A stretch of 38,008 bases of DNA from Bradyrhizobium sp. (GTDB lineage: Bacteria; Pseudomonadota; Alphaproteobacteria; Rhizobiales; Xanthobacteraceae). The stretch is from the NCBI RefSeq assembly GCF_019242285.1, contig NZ_JAFAVV010000743.1, positions 1 to 38,008 of the forward strand. The letters are read 5' to 3'. Below the pieces are notes generated by a model. It saw nothing but the letters and a program-made list of their open reading frames with translations, made no database searches and was not told where the DNA came from. The translations under genes and the position numbers were made by a program. Every line of letters begins with the position of its first letter. Positions within the stretch are counted from its first letter, which is position 1. Below, piece by piece: positions 24,901 through 32,594 of this stretch.

Positions 24901-25407
24901 TCAGCTCGCGGCGCGAAGGTTGATCTTGCCCTCGGCGAGCGAGGTCAGCTTCTTGTCCGCGGTCTTCTCCTCGTCCAGCGTCTTCTGCAGGATGCTGGCG
25001 ATGTCGGTGCGGCCGAGTTGCCGCGCCCAGGTGATCAGGGTGCCGTAGCGTGCGATCTCATAGTGCTCGGCGGCCTGGCCGGCGTTGATCAGCGCGGCAT
25101 CCAGCACCGCCTTGTCGGCGACCTCGCCCGCCACCTCGTCGGCTTCCTCGATGATGCCGTCGATCGCGGGGCAATCGACCGCCTTGACCTTCAGCCCGCA
25201 CATCTGGAACACCTGCTCCAGCCGCTGCACGTGGGTCCTGGTCTCGTCGAGATGCGACAGAAACCCCTCCTTGAGCTGCTTGTCGGTCGCCTTGCCGGCC
25301 ATGGTCTGCAGCGCTTTCACGAGCTGCTGCTCGGCGTAATAAATGTCCTGCAGTTGATGCACGAACAGTTCGTTCATCGTCTTGATGTCCTTGGTGAACA
25401 ATCCCAT
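24901..25407 (-). CDS. Ferritin-like DUF892 protein (YciE/YciF type)
   Basis: A 168-residue all-helical protein beginning MGLFTKDIKTMNELFVHQLQ. The sequence shows the paired helices of the DUF892 ferritin-like fold, with carboxylate and histidine candidates for a di-iron site: IYYAEQQL, FLSHLDETRTHVQRLEQVF and AAEHYEIARYGTLITWA. Family members are stress-induced and were first described in enterobacteria; their reaction is not settled. The start at 25407 follows AGGAAGG. A match to the general-stress EcfG promoter lies about 70 bases upstream. Confidence 0.9.
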   Translation of the reverse strand: MGLFTKDIKTMNELFVHQLQDIYYAEQQLVKALQTMAGKATDKQLKEGFLSHLDETRTHVQRLEQVFQMCGLKVKAVDCPAIDGIIEEADEVAGEVADKAVLDAALINAGQAAEHYEIARYGTLITWARQLGRTDIASILQKTLDEEKTADKKLTSLAEGKINLRAAS

Positions 25408-25476
25408 GGGAATCCTTCCTGGCTTGTGTGGGGAACATCGCACGCGGGTTCCCGCGCCGGTTGCTGACAATGCGTC

Positions 25477-25501
25477 AACGACTGGCCGGCGGTGTCGTTC
25501 C
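25477..25501 (-). promoter_or_regulatory. EcfG (general stress sigma) promoter for the yciE-like gene
   Basis: On the minus strand GGAAC (25501-25497), 17 bases, then GTT (25479-25477, as CGTT) matches the alphaproteobacterial EcfG consensus GGAAC-N16/17-CGTT. It lies at a sensible distance, about 70 bases, from the start codon of a stress-type gene. Confidence 0.6.
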
Positions 25502-25678
25502 TGGAAACGCCGGTGAAAGGCCCGAAACGGCCTCATACCGGTGCATAAACCCTGCGGCAAAAAGCGCGTTGCGGGTTAGATTCCCGACCCCGTTGCCCAT
25601 GTATGGTGACGGACGGCTCCGGCCGAAGTCAAAAGGCCCCGTTGTCAAGGGCTGCACAAGGCCCCGTTTTTGCCCTAA

Positions 25679-25703
25679 GGAACCTTCGCATATGCATATA
25701 GTA
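25679..25703 (+). promoter_or_regulatory. Weaker EcfG-like promoter for the YbhN-like gene
   Basis: GGAAC (25679-25683), 17 bases, then GTA in place of GTT. The -35 is exact and the -10 has one mismatch. It lies about 75 bases before the YbhN-like start and contains the palindrome ATATGCATAT. Confidence 0.35.
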
Positions 25704-25776
25704 AGCGACGGGGCCGCGGGTTAACCGATTGGTGTCCATGGGTTCTCGAGATGTTTCCGCCCTGCCGGGAGGACGA

Positions 25777-26865
25777 ATGCAAGGATGGCTGACCGCGCTC
25801 GCGCGCGGTTTCAAGAAATGGATTGGCTGGAAGCGGGTCGGTATAGCGGCAAGCATCGCCATCATTGCCTTTGCAATCACGACGCTGGTGCGCACGCTGA
25901 AGGGCGTCGACACTACCGTGATCCTGACGGCGCTCGCCGACATCTCGCATGGCCGCATCGCACTCGCCGCGCTCTGCGTGTTCTGCGCCTTCTGCACCCT
26001 GACCTTCTATGATTTCTTCGCGCTCAGGACCATCGGCAAGAAGCTCGTGCCCTACAACATCGCGGCGCTGTCGAGCTTCACGAGCTATTCGATCGGCCAC
26101 AATATCGGCGCCACGGTCTTCACCGGCGGCGCGATCCGCTTCCGCATCTATTCCGACTACGGATTGAACGCGATCGACGTCGCCAAGATCTGCTTCCTGT
26201 CCGGGCTGACGTTCTGGCTCGGCAACCTGGTCGTGCTCGGCGTCGGCATGGTCTATCACCCCTCGGCCGCCTCCGCGATGGACCTCCTGCCGGAGGCCAT
26301 GAACCGCCTGATCGGGCTCGGCTGCCTTGCCGGCATCGCGGCCTACCTGTTCTGGATCATCGCCGGCAAGAACCGGCGCCAGCTCGGGCAGAACGGCTGG
26401 AAGGTGGTACTGCCGTCGGCAAGGCTGACGCTGGTGCAGATCATGATCGGCGTCATCGACCTCGGCTTCTGTGCAACCGCGATGTATCTTCTGATCCCGG
26501 ATCAGCCCAGCATCGATTTCCTGTCGCTTGCCGTGGTGTTCATCCTGGCGACGCTGTTGGGCTTCGCCAGCCATGCACCGGGCTCCATCGGCGTGTTCGA
26601 CGCCGCAATGCTGGTGGCGCTGCCGCAGTTCGGCCGCGAGCAGTTGCTCGCCACGCTGCTGGTGTTCCGCGTGCTGTATTTCGTGGTGCCCTTCAGCCTC
26701 GCGATTTCCATCATGGGCGCGCGCGAGCTATGGCTCAGCGTGGTGCAGCCCTGGCAGGAGCGCCGCAAGCTGAACGGAACTCCGCCGCCGGCGAACCCCT
26801 CGACGGGAACAGGCAACGTCACCCCGCTGCCGCAGAAGGTGAAGCGGCTGAAGTCGCAGGCCTGA
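25777..26865 (+). CDS. YbhN / LPG-synthase transmembrane-domain family protein (UPF0104)
   Basis: A 362-residue polytopic membrane protein with about eight hydrophobic helices, matching the flippase-like transmembrane region of lysyl-phosphatidylglycerol synthases. YNIAALSSFTSYSIGHNIGA, GGAIRFRIYSDYGL and GFASHAPGSIGVFDAAML are typical. It has no C-terminal aminoacyl-transfer domain and ends in a basic Pro-rich tail, so lipid transfer or export is more likely than synthesis. The ATG at 25777 has GGGAGG with 4 bases of spacing; upstream in-frame starts at 25729 and 25738 lack this. Confidence 0.85.
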   Translation: MQGWLTALARGFKKWIGWKRVGIAASIAIIAFAITTLVRTLKGVDTTVILTALADISHGRIALAALCVFCAFCTLTFYDFFALRTIGKKLVPYNIAALSSFTSYSIGHNIGATVFTGGAIRFRIYSDYGLNAIDVAKICFLSGLTFWLGNLVVLGVGMVYHPSAASAMDLLPEAMNRLIGLGCLAGIAAYLFWIIAGKNRRQLGQNGWKVVLPSARLTLVQIMIGVIDLGFCATAMYLLIPDQPSIDFLSLAVVFILATLLGFASHAPGSIGVFDAAMLVALPQFGREQLLATLLVFRVLYFVVPFSLAISIMGARELWLSVVQPWQERRKLNGTPPPANPSTGTGNVTPLPQKVKRLKSQA

Positions 26866-26970
26866 TCGCAGGCTTCGAGGTGATGCTTGGGTGATCCTCG
26901 CCTGACATCACATTATCTTGGTTTTGGACATTCTTACTTCCGCCTCAACTGTGACGTCAAAACCCGGCCC

Positions 26971-28917
26971 ATGATCCGTGCTCTCCTTCGCCTGATCCCG
27001 CTCGCTGCGCTGCTCGCAGGCACCTGCCTCATCCTGCCGGCGCACCGGACGGCGGCGCAGGCGGCCTCCAATGCGCCGCTTCAGATCTCGTGGGAGGTGA
27101 GGAACCGCTTCCGCCTGTTTCGCGAGGAGCGTGATTTCCAGCTCCACGTCGAAAGCGAGCGCAACCGCTCGATCCTCGCCTCCGAGGACGCGCTGGAGTT
27201 GCAGAGCGACGGCCGCGGCTGGGCGCGCAACATGGTCAACCGGCTCTGCATCGACCTCTCGGGCCGGGTCAACGAGCCCTGCACCCGCGACAACGTCAAG
27301 GAGAGCTATCTCACGCCGGTCGATCATGCGATCACCGTTCGCCTTGCCGGCGCCGCGCCGGTGGGAGCCATCTGCGCCTGGTCGTTCGACGACGGCGACG
27401 GTCCGCCGCAGCACTCGACGCTGGATTGCGCCGAGGCGCTCAATCTGCGGGTCCGCTATGGCCGTCCGACGGTGGCGACGGTCGACGTGTCCTCGGGCTC
27501 GGAGGCGAGCCAGCGCGTCGCGACCGAGATCAGGGTGCGCGACCTCTTCATCGCGGGACTCGGCGACAGCATCGCATCCGGCGAAGGCAATCCGGACCGT
27601 GCCATCGCGCTTGCCGACGAAGGCTTCTGCTTCCGCCATTACCTCGGAACCGCGGCCGCGCAATATTATCGTCCGAGCCGCGCCGGCTACAAGGGCGGGC
27701 GGGCCTGCGAAGCGCCCGACACGCTGCAGAACTGGCAGCGCCACAGCGCCCTGTGGTTCAACTCCGCCTGCCACCGCTCGCTCTACAGCTATCAGACCCG
27801 TACGGCACTGGCGCTCGCCGTGCAGTATCCGCACATCGCCGTGACCTATCTGCCGCTGGCCTGCACCGGCGCCACCATCGCCGACGGCCTGTTCGGCAGC
27901 CAGCGCGCCCGCGAATGCCCGCCGAGCAAATCGAGCACGACATGCCAGTCCGGCGTCAACGGTCAGCTTGCCGAGCTCCGCGACGCCGTCACCGCGGCGC
28001 GGCGCCGCCAGCCCGACCGCACGCTCGACCTGGTGCTGCTGTCGATCGGCGCCAACGACGTCTTCTTCTCAGGCCTCGTCACCGACGTGATCGTCGACAC
28101 CGCGACCGAGCGCACGCTGTTCCGCAGCACCGGCGTGATGGCGACGGTGGACGAAGCACGCTCGGCGCTGGCGCGCGACCTGCCGCAGGGTTTCGGCCGC
28201 CTGCGCGAGGCCTTGAAGCCGCTGGTCGGCGACATGGGGCGTGTCGTCTATACGGCTTACGCCAATCCGGCGCTCGCCCGCGGCGGCGCGCCCTGCCCCG
28301 GCGGCCGCGCCGGCTTCGAGATCCATCCCTCGTTCAACGCCGATCCGCGGCGGCTTGCCGCGGTCTCGAGCTTCGTGCAGAACGAGTTCCTGCCGGGGCT
28401 GAAGGCGCTGGCCATGTGCCAGTCCGGCATCCTGTGCAACGACCCGTCCACCGACCGCATGAGCTTCGTCGACGCCCATCAGGCCGCCTTTGCCGATCAC
28501 GGCTTCTGCGCCCGCGCCGAGAGCGACCCGGATTTCGACCGGCAGTGTTTCGCGGCCGACGGCAAGAGCTTCGATCCCGACATCATCACCGCGGCGAACC
28601 AGCCGATGCTGTGCGGGCGCAGTGCCGGCGAATACCGCGCCTACCTGCCGCGCGCGCGCTGGATCCGCGACGCCAACGACAGCTATTTCGCGGCGATGAC
28701 CTATCCGCAGGGACTGCCGACCGCGATGCAGCCATCCGACATCCACGACGCGACCTGGGGCGTGCTGTCGGCGGTCTATGGCGGCGCCGTGCATCCGTCC
28801 GCCGAAGGCCATGCCGCGATGGCGGACGCGGCCTTCGCCGCCGCCGCCTACGTGCTCAGGCTCGATGCCGGCGTGCCCGACGTGACCACGCTGCCCGAGC
28901 AGCCGCCGCAGCGGTAA
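26971..28917 (+). CDS. Large secreted SGNH/GDSL-type hydrolase
   Basis: A 648-residue exported protein. The signal peptide is RALLRLIPLAALLAGTCLIL, with a likely cut after HRTAAQA. An N-terminal beta-type region (about 35-185) precedes the SGNH domain. Block I is GLGDSIASGEGNP with nucleophile Ser200, block III is LLSIGANDVFFSG, and block V is VHPSAEGHAAM with His608. Several Cys pairs suggest disulfides in the periplasm or outside the cell. The family hydrolyses esters of lipids, sugars or acetylated polymers; the substrate here is unknown. The ATG at 26971 starts the signal peptide; the longer frame from 26887 has no signal. Confidence 0.83.
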   Translation: MIRALLRLIPLAALLAGTCLILPAHRTAAQAASNAPLQISWEVRNRFRLFREERDFQLHVESERNRSILASEDALELQSDGRGWARNMVNRLCIDLSGRVNEPCTRDNVKESYLTPVDHAITVRLAGAAPVGAICAWSFDDGDGPPQHSTLDCAEALNLRVRYGRPTVATVDVSSGSEASQRVATEIRVRDLFIAGLGDSIASGEGNPDRAIALADEGFCFRHYLGTAAAQYYRPSRAGYKGGRACEAPDTLQNWQRHSALWFNSACHRSLYSYQTRTALALAVQYPHIAVTYLPLACTGATIADGLFGSQRARECPPSKSSTTCQSGVNGQLAELRDAVTAARRRQPDRTLDLVLLSIGANDVFFSGLVTDVIVDTATERTLFRSTGVMATVDEARSALARDLPQGFGRLREALKPLVGDMGRVVYTAYANPALARGGAPCPGGRAGFEIHPSFNADPRRLAAVSSFVQNEFLPGLKALAMCQSGILCNDPSTDRMSFVDAHQAAFADHGFCARAESDPDFDRQCFAADGKSFDPDIITAANQPMLCGRSAGEYRAYLPRARWIRDANDSYFAAMTYPQGLPTAMQPSDIHDATWGVLSAVYGGAVHPSAEGHAAMADAAFAAAAYVLRLDAGVPDVTTLPEQPPQR

Positions 28918-29052
28918 AGCCTGTGCAGCGACGGCGCGCATAGCGGACCGTCAAGACAGCTGCCTTCCCAAGCCGCGGCGGCCGGGCGTAGGCTGCGTTT
29001 GGCGCCGCGTTCCAGCGGCCGCACGAAAACAACATCATCACGGGAGAAATGC

Positions 29053-30336
29053 ATGACCAGACGCCCCTCGCGGCCGATCGTCCCAAGCCTTGTCGTCCCA
29101 AGCCTTGTCGTCCCAAGCCTTGTCATCCCAAGCCTTGTCGCCATTGCACTCGCCACCTGCCTTGCGCCGGCCTTCGCCGACGGCCCGCCGATCAGGATCG
29201 GCGTGATCGCCGAGGTGCAGGCGATCGCGGGTGCGGCGACGCCCGGCGGCGCGCAGATCGCGGCCGATGAGATCAACGCCAAAGGCGGCATTCTCGGGCG
29301 CCGAATCGAGATCGTCACCTACGACAACCATTCCTCCTCGGCGGATTCCGTCCGCGCCTTCCAGCGCGCGGTCAACGAGGACAAGGTTTCGGCCGTGATC
29401 GCGAGCTACATCAGCGAGGTGGTGCTGGCACTCGAGCCCTGGGCGGCGCGGCTGAAGATGCCGCTGATCACGCCGGGCGCCGCCTCCAACGAGATCACCA
29501 AGGCGATCCATGCCGACTACGACAAGAACAAGTACACCTTCCACGGCTATCTCACCTCCGCGGCGCAGGCGCAGCTCGTCTGCGACGCCGCCAAGGACCT
29601 CCTCACCGACAATCTCAAGTTCAAGTCGGTCGCGATCATGAGCGAGGACGCGGCCTGGACCCAGCCGCTCGATGTCGGCTACGAGGCCTGCCTGCCCAAG
29701 GCCGGCCTCGACGTCGTCGACCATGTGCGCTTCTCGCCCGACACCACCGACTTCACGCCGATCTTCAACAATATCGAAGGCAAGAAGCCGGACGCGATCG
29801 TCACCGGCATCTCCCATGTCGGCGTGCAGCCGACCGTGCAGTGGAAGAACCAGCAGGTGCCGATCCCGATGTTCGGCATCAGCGCGCAGGCCTTGAGCCC
29901 GACCTTCTGGAACGACACCAACGGCGCCGCCGACGGCGTGCCGTCGCTTGCGGTGGCAACGCCCGACGTCGCGGTGACGCCGAAGACGAAGCCGTTTGCG
30001 CAGGCCTTCAAGGCGAAGTTCGGCACGCCGCCGGCCTATACCGGCTACACCGCCTATGACGACGTCTACATCATCGCCGAAGCGATCCAGCGCGCCGGTG
30101 CAACCGATCCCGACAAGCTTGTGGCCGAGATGGAGAAGACCGATTACGAGGGCACGATCGGCCACATCCAGTTCTACGGCAAGGACGACCCCTACACCCA
30201 CGGCATCAAGTCAGGCCCGGGATTCGTCACCGGGCTCGTCTTCCAATGGCAGAACCAGAAGCAGGTGACGGTCTGGCCGCAGAAGATCGCGGAAGGCAAG
30301 CTGAAGTTTCCAGATTTCGTGAAACTGTCGCAATAG
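29053..30336 (+). CDS. LivK-type branched-chain amino-acid/amide ABC transporter binding protein
   Basis: A 427-residue periplasmic receptor of the Peripla_BP_6 family. The mature part begins after PAFA with DGPPIRIGVIAEVQAIAGAA, then AADEINAKGGILGRRIEIVTYD and VSAVIASYISEVVLALEPWA, the usual two-lobe fold that binds amino acids, amides or aromatic acids. The signal peptide is unusual: its hydrophobic core is made of four near-identical PSLVV-type repeats encoded by a 15-base tandem repeat. The start at 29053 follows GGGAG with 6 bases of spacing. No permease or ATPase genes are nearby, so it is an orphan receptor here. A strong hairpin follows the stop. Confidence 0.92.
   Translation: MTRRPSRPIVPSLVVPSLVVPSLVIPSLVAIALATCLAPAFADGPPIRIGVIAEVQAIAGAATPGGAQIAADEINAKGGILGRRIEIVTYDNHSSSADSVRAFQRAVNEDKVSAVIASYISEVVLALEPWAARLKMPLITPGAASNEITKAIHADYDKNKYTFHGYLTSAAQAQLVCDAAKDLLTDNLKFKSVAIMSEDAAWTQPLDVGYEACLPKAGLDVVDHVRFSPDTTDFTPIFNNIEGKKPDAIVTGISHVGVQPTVQWKNQQVPIPMFGISAQALSPTFWNDTNGAADGVPSLAVATPDVAVTPKTKPFAQAFKAKFGTPPAYTGYTAYDDVYIIAEAIQRAGATDPDKLVAEMEKTDYEGTIGHIQFYGKDDPYTHGIKSGPGFVTGLVFQWQNQKQVTVWPQKIAEGKLKFPDFVKLSQ
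29079..29138 (+). repeat. Four-copy 15-bp tandem repeat inside a signal-peptide coding region
   Basis: The unit CGTCCCAAGCCTTGT is repeated head to tail four times, with one base change in the fourth copy (CATCCC). Being 15 bases long, it stays in frame and encodes repeated V-P-S-L-V in the hydrophobic core of the signal peptide. Confidence 0.95.
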
Positions 30337-30344
30337 GCGGGCAG

Positions 30345-30383
30345 GAAAAGGCGACGGCCGGATTGGAAAATCCGGCCGTCGCC
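30345..30383. terminator. Strong bidirectional terminator hairpin
   Basis: Bases 30350-30364 and 30369-30383 form a perfect 15-bp stem with the loop GGAA, between the convergent binding-protein gene and the small exported-protein gene. On the minus strand it is followed by TTTTCC, so it fits an intrinsic terminator best for the minus-strand gene, and by position may serve both. Confidence 0.75.
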
Positions 30384-30406
30384 GTTCACCGGTCGGTCGT
30401 CATCGA

Positions 30407-30649
30407 TCAGTAATTGTCGTGATGATAGTGCCGCCGGATCACGACGCCATCGCCATCATGATGGTACCAACCGTGATGCCAGCCTCGGTCGTGCCTGTAG
30501 AACTCGGCACGCGGACCGCGGTAGTCACGATCGGCATAATAGTCCCGATCGCCGCCGATGCGCACACCGAATTCGGTCGCGCTGGCGATCGTCGGGGCAC
30601 AGACCGCGATGGTCGCCGCGGCAGCAAGGACGTAAGAAAGCTTCTTCAT
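30407..30649 (-). CDS. Small exported His/Tyr/Asp-rich protein
   Basis: An 80-residue protein. A clear signal peptide (MKKLSYVLAAAATIAVCAPT, then IASA) is followed by a mature part of about 55 residues made mostly of Arg, Asp, Tyr and His (DYYADRDYRGPRAEFYRHDR, then HHGWYHHDGDG). Similar small periplasmic proteins are common in rhizobia and have no agreed function; metal binding is a guess from composition. The start follows GGAG with 6 bases of spacing. A 9-bp inverted repeat lies just upstream. Confidence 0.75.
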   Translation of the reverse strand: MKKLSYVLAAAATIAVCAPTIASATEFGVRIGGDRDYYADRDYRGPRAEFYRHDRGWHHGWYHHDGDGVVIRRHYHHDNY

Positions 30650-30660
30650 GTGCTTCTCCA

Positions 30661-30690
30661 GCGTTCGTTACGCATCGAGCAAACGAACGC
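30661..30690. promoter_or_regulatory. Inverted repeat before the small exported-protein gene
   Basis: GCGTTCGTT (30661-30669) and AACGAACGC (30682-30690) form a perfect 9-bp inverted repeat around 12 bases, directly upstream of the ribosome site. It could be an operator or a leader hairpin. Confidence 0.35.
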
Positions 30691-31279
30691 GACGCTCGGC
30701 AGTTGCCGGAACAGCGCCGAAACTTTCTTGAACGGGTGTTCACCATCGTGGCCTAGGTCATCTACCCCATGCGAAAGGCTATTCTGGCGGGACGAGCCGC
30801 ATTGGATTTCCGGTTGCCTACGCGCACAGAGCAGGAGACTGCCGGACGCTATCGATTGTCTCTGCCGAAAGACAAATGGTCGTCACGACCGATGTGACCG
30901 GACGCACAACAAGAGATTGAATTGTGGTCTCTTTCACTTTATTGTTCTTTCGTGTCGATGGTTCGCTAGTCCCAAAACGGTAGGCGACGCTCAACGCAGT
31001 CGGAATTTGAACGAACGATTGAGTGACCGAAGGCGGCTCCGACCCTGGCGATTTGTCAAGTTTGCCAATGCCACAGCGGTCCTGATGATCTGCGAAGCTA
31101 TGGATGCGACGTTAATGGCGATACAGAACGAGGATCTCTTGAGGTCGGCCTAGAGCCCGGAATGAGGTACTAAAATCCCTTCAGTGGTTGGAGATTGCTG
31201 CGCATAAGCGGGAAGACCGTCGATTTGACGCAAGTGTTTTTTGGTGATTGGCAACCGATCTAATCAAGGATCAAACGCA
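30691..31279. other. Gene-poor border of the AT-richer island
   Basis: I see no supportable gene in this stretch. Base composition drops and stop codons appear in all frames, apart from one plus-strand frame with no family likeness. It probably holds the promoter of the radical SAM gene and the left edge of inserted DNA. I found no tRNA, integrase or insertion-sequence end. Confidence 0.4.
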
Positions 31280-32569
31280 GTGAGGGTGTTGCTCGTACAT
31301 CCGTACATGCCCGCAAGATTTAACGGTGCCCCCATGGGGCTTCTGTACTTGGCGGCGGAATTGCAACGCCATGATCACATTGTCGATATCCTCGATTTGC
31401 AGGCGCTGGGAGGGAACGACCTCCTAACGGCGCGGCTGATGACATTCAACCCCGAGGTCGTTGGGATTTCATCGACATCACCATCACACAAAGCTGCCAT
31501 TGAGGTCGCAAGGATCACGAAGGCTTTTGTTCCGAATGCTGTGATCGTCAAGGGCGGCGTACACGAGACCTACTGTTCCGCGCATACTATCGCCAATGTC
31601 GCGGAAATCGACTACTCCGTCTGTGGCGAAGCCGACTACTCGTTCGTACTCCTCCTGTACGCGCTTGAGAAAAACGCTCCGTTATCACGTGTCCCCGGGA
31701 TAGTTTTCAGAAACTCGAATGGAGAGATAGAGCGAACCGCGATGCCAAAGACACGGATCGCACTTGACTCCGTGCCGCCGTTGCCGCGCTATCTTCTCGG
31801 CAATAGTTCGTATTACAACTTCAGGATTTTCGATGGACGGCGGACGACGCAGGTGCAAACCATGCGAGGCTGCCCTTACAAATGCTCCTTTTGTAACCAA
31901 CGCAACCAGGCTGTGAACGCAGCCAGCATCGAGTGTGTCGTGGCCGAATTGGCAAGGCTGGAAGCCGACGCCTACGAGGCTGTGTTTTTTGATGATGCAA
32001 CGTTTACCGTCAACCAGAAACGAACCCTTTCCTTGGTTCAGACGCTGCAGCGGAGCGGAATTTCTCTGCAGTTTGCGGCACAGACTCGGTCGGAATGCGT
32101 AACTGAGCCCTTGCTGTACGAGATGGCAAAAGCCGGCTTTAGATATTTGAGCTTTGGCCTGGAGACGACCGACGAGAGCGCTCTGAAGCAGCTCTTGAAA
32201 TCAACGTCACCTCATGCGCACGCAGATCACACGGCCAGGGCGGTCGAAAATTGTAGAAATTGCGGCATCGAGTCCTGTCTCAACATCATTGTAGGCCTTC
32301 CCGACGAAACCAACGAAACCTTGTTGCGGACCTTCGATTTCGCGAACAAGTTGAAGCCGACTTTCGTTTCTCTGAGTGCCTACGCGCTCTACCCGCACCA
32401 GGACAGGATGACTGCACAGCAATACCACGAGGGGGTGTCGCTGGGTCCGATCTGGAATCACTATGACGAGGGGTATGGCGCCGTTCACCCGCACATGAGC
32501 GAAGCGCGCGCGGAGGAAGTCTTGCTCCTGGCTCGAAGAGAGCTTGGCAATCGTCTTGAGCTCGTTTGA
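31280..32569 (+). CDS. B12-binding-domain radical SAM enzyme
   Basis: A 429-residue protein. Residues 1-130 match the cobalamin-binding Rossmann domain found in class B radical SAM enzymes (RVLLVHPYMPARFNGAPMG, then FNPEVVGISST and GGVHETYC). The radical SAM core follows, with the iron-sulfur motif RGCPYKCSFCNQR placing Cys198, Cys202 and Cys205, then FFDDATFTVN, GFRYLSFGLETTDE and NIIVGLPDETNE, all typical of the core barrel. The reaction could be methylation or a ring rearrangement; it is not predictable. I place the start at GTG 31280, preceded by AAGGA and directly followed by the usual N-terminal strand. Base and codon use are AT-richer than the neighbours. The next gene follows after 25 bases. 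Confidence 0.85.
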   Translation: MRVLLVHPYMPARFNGAPMGLLYLAAELQRHDHIVDILDLQALGGNDLLTARLMTFNPEVVGISSTSPSHKAAIEVARITKAFVPNAVIVKGGVHETYCSAHTIANVAEIDYSVCGEADYSFVLLLYALEKNAPLSRVPGIVFRNSNGEIERTAMPKTRIALDSVPPLPRYLLGNSSYYNFRIFDGRRTTQVQTMRGCPYKCSFCNQRNQAVNAASIECVVAELARLEADAYEAVFFDDATFTVNQKRTLSLVQTLQRSGISLQFAAQTRSECVTEPLLYEMAKAGFRYLSFGLETTDESALKQLLKSTSPHAHADHTARAVENCRNCGIESCLNIIVGLPDETNETLLRTFDFANKLKPTFVSLSAYALYPHQDRMTAQQYHEGVSLGPIWNHYDEGYGAVHPHMSEARAEEVLLLARRELGNRLELV

Positions 32570-32594
32570 TGACCGAATTGTACGGAGGGCGGGA

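Larger units (their letters stand above)
25408..25776. promoter_or_regulatory. Divergent intergenic region, yciE-like / YbhN-like
   Basis: This roughly 370-base gap holds the two EcfG-like promoters listed separately, a direct repeat AAGGCCCCGTT at 25633-25643 and 25658-25668, and a 10-bp palindrome ATATGCATAT at 25690-25699. A stretch near 25575 resembles a tRNA T-arm but has no tRNA body. I see no convincing small gene. Confidence 0.45.

Noticed and set aside
25560..25600. Sequence GGTTAGATTCCCGACC resembling a tRNA T-arm.
   Set aside because: The loop does not fit TTCRANY and no acceptor, D-arm or anticodon arm can be drawn around it.
25475..25657. A 60-codon minus-strand frame upstream of the yciE-like gene.
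   Set aside because: It overlaps the EcfG promoter match, and its sequence shows no family pattern or ribosome site.
29079..29138. Short regular repeats that could suggest a CRISPR array.
   Set aside because: The 15-base units are directly joined with no spacers and lie in frame inside a coding region.
30419..31153. A 244-codon plus-strand frame covering the left border of the island.
   Set aside because: It begins antisense to the small exported-protein gene and has no recognisable domain or ribosome site.
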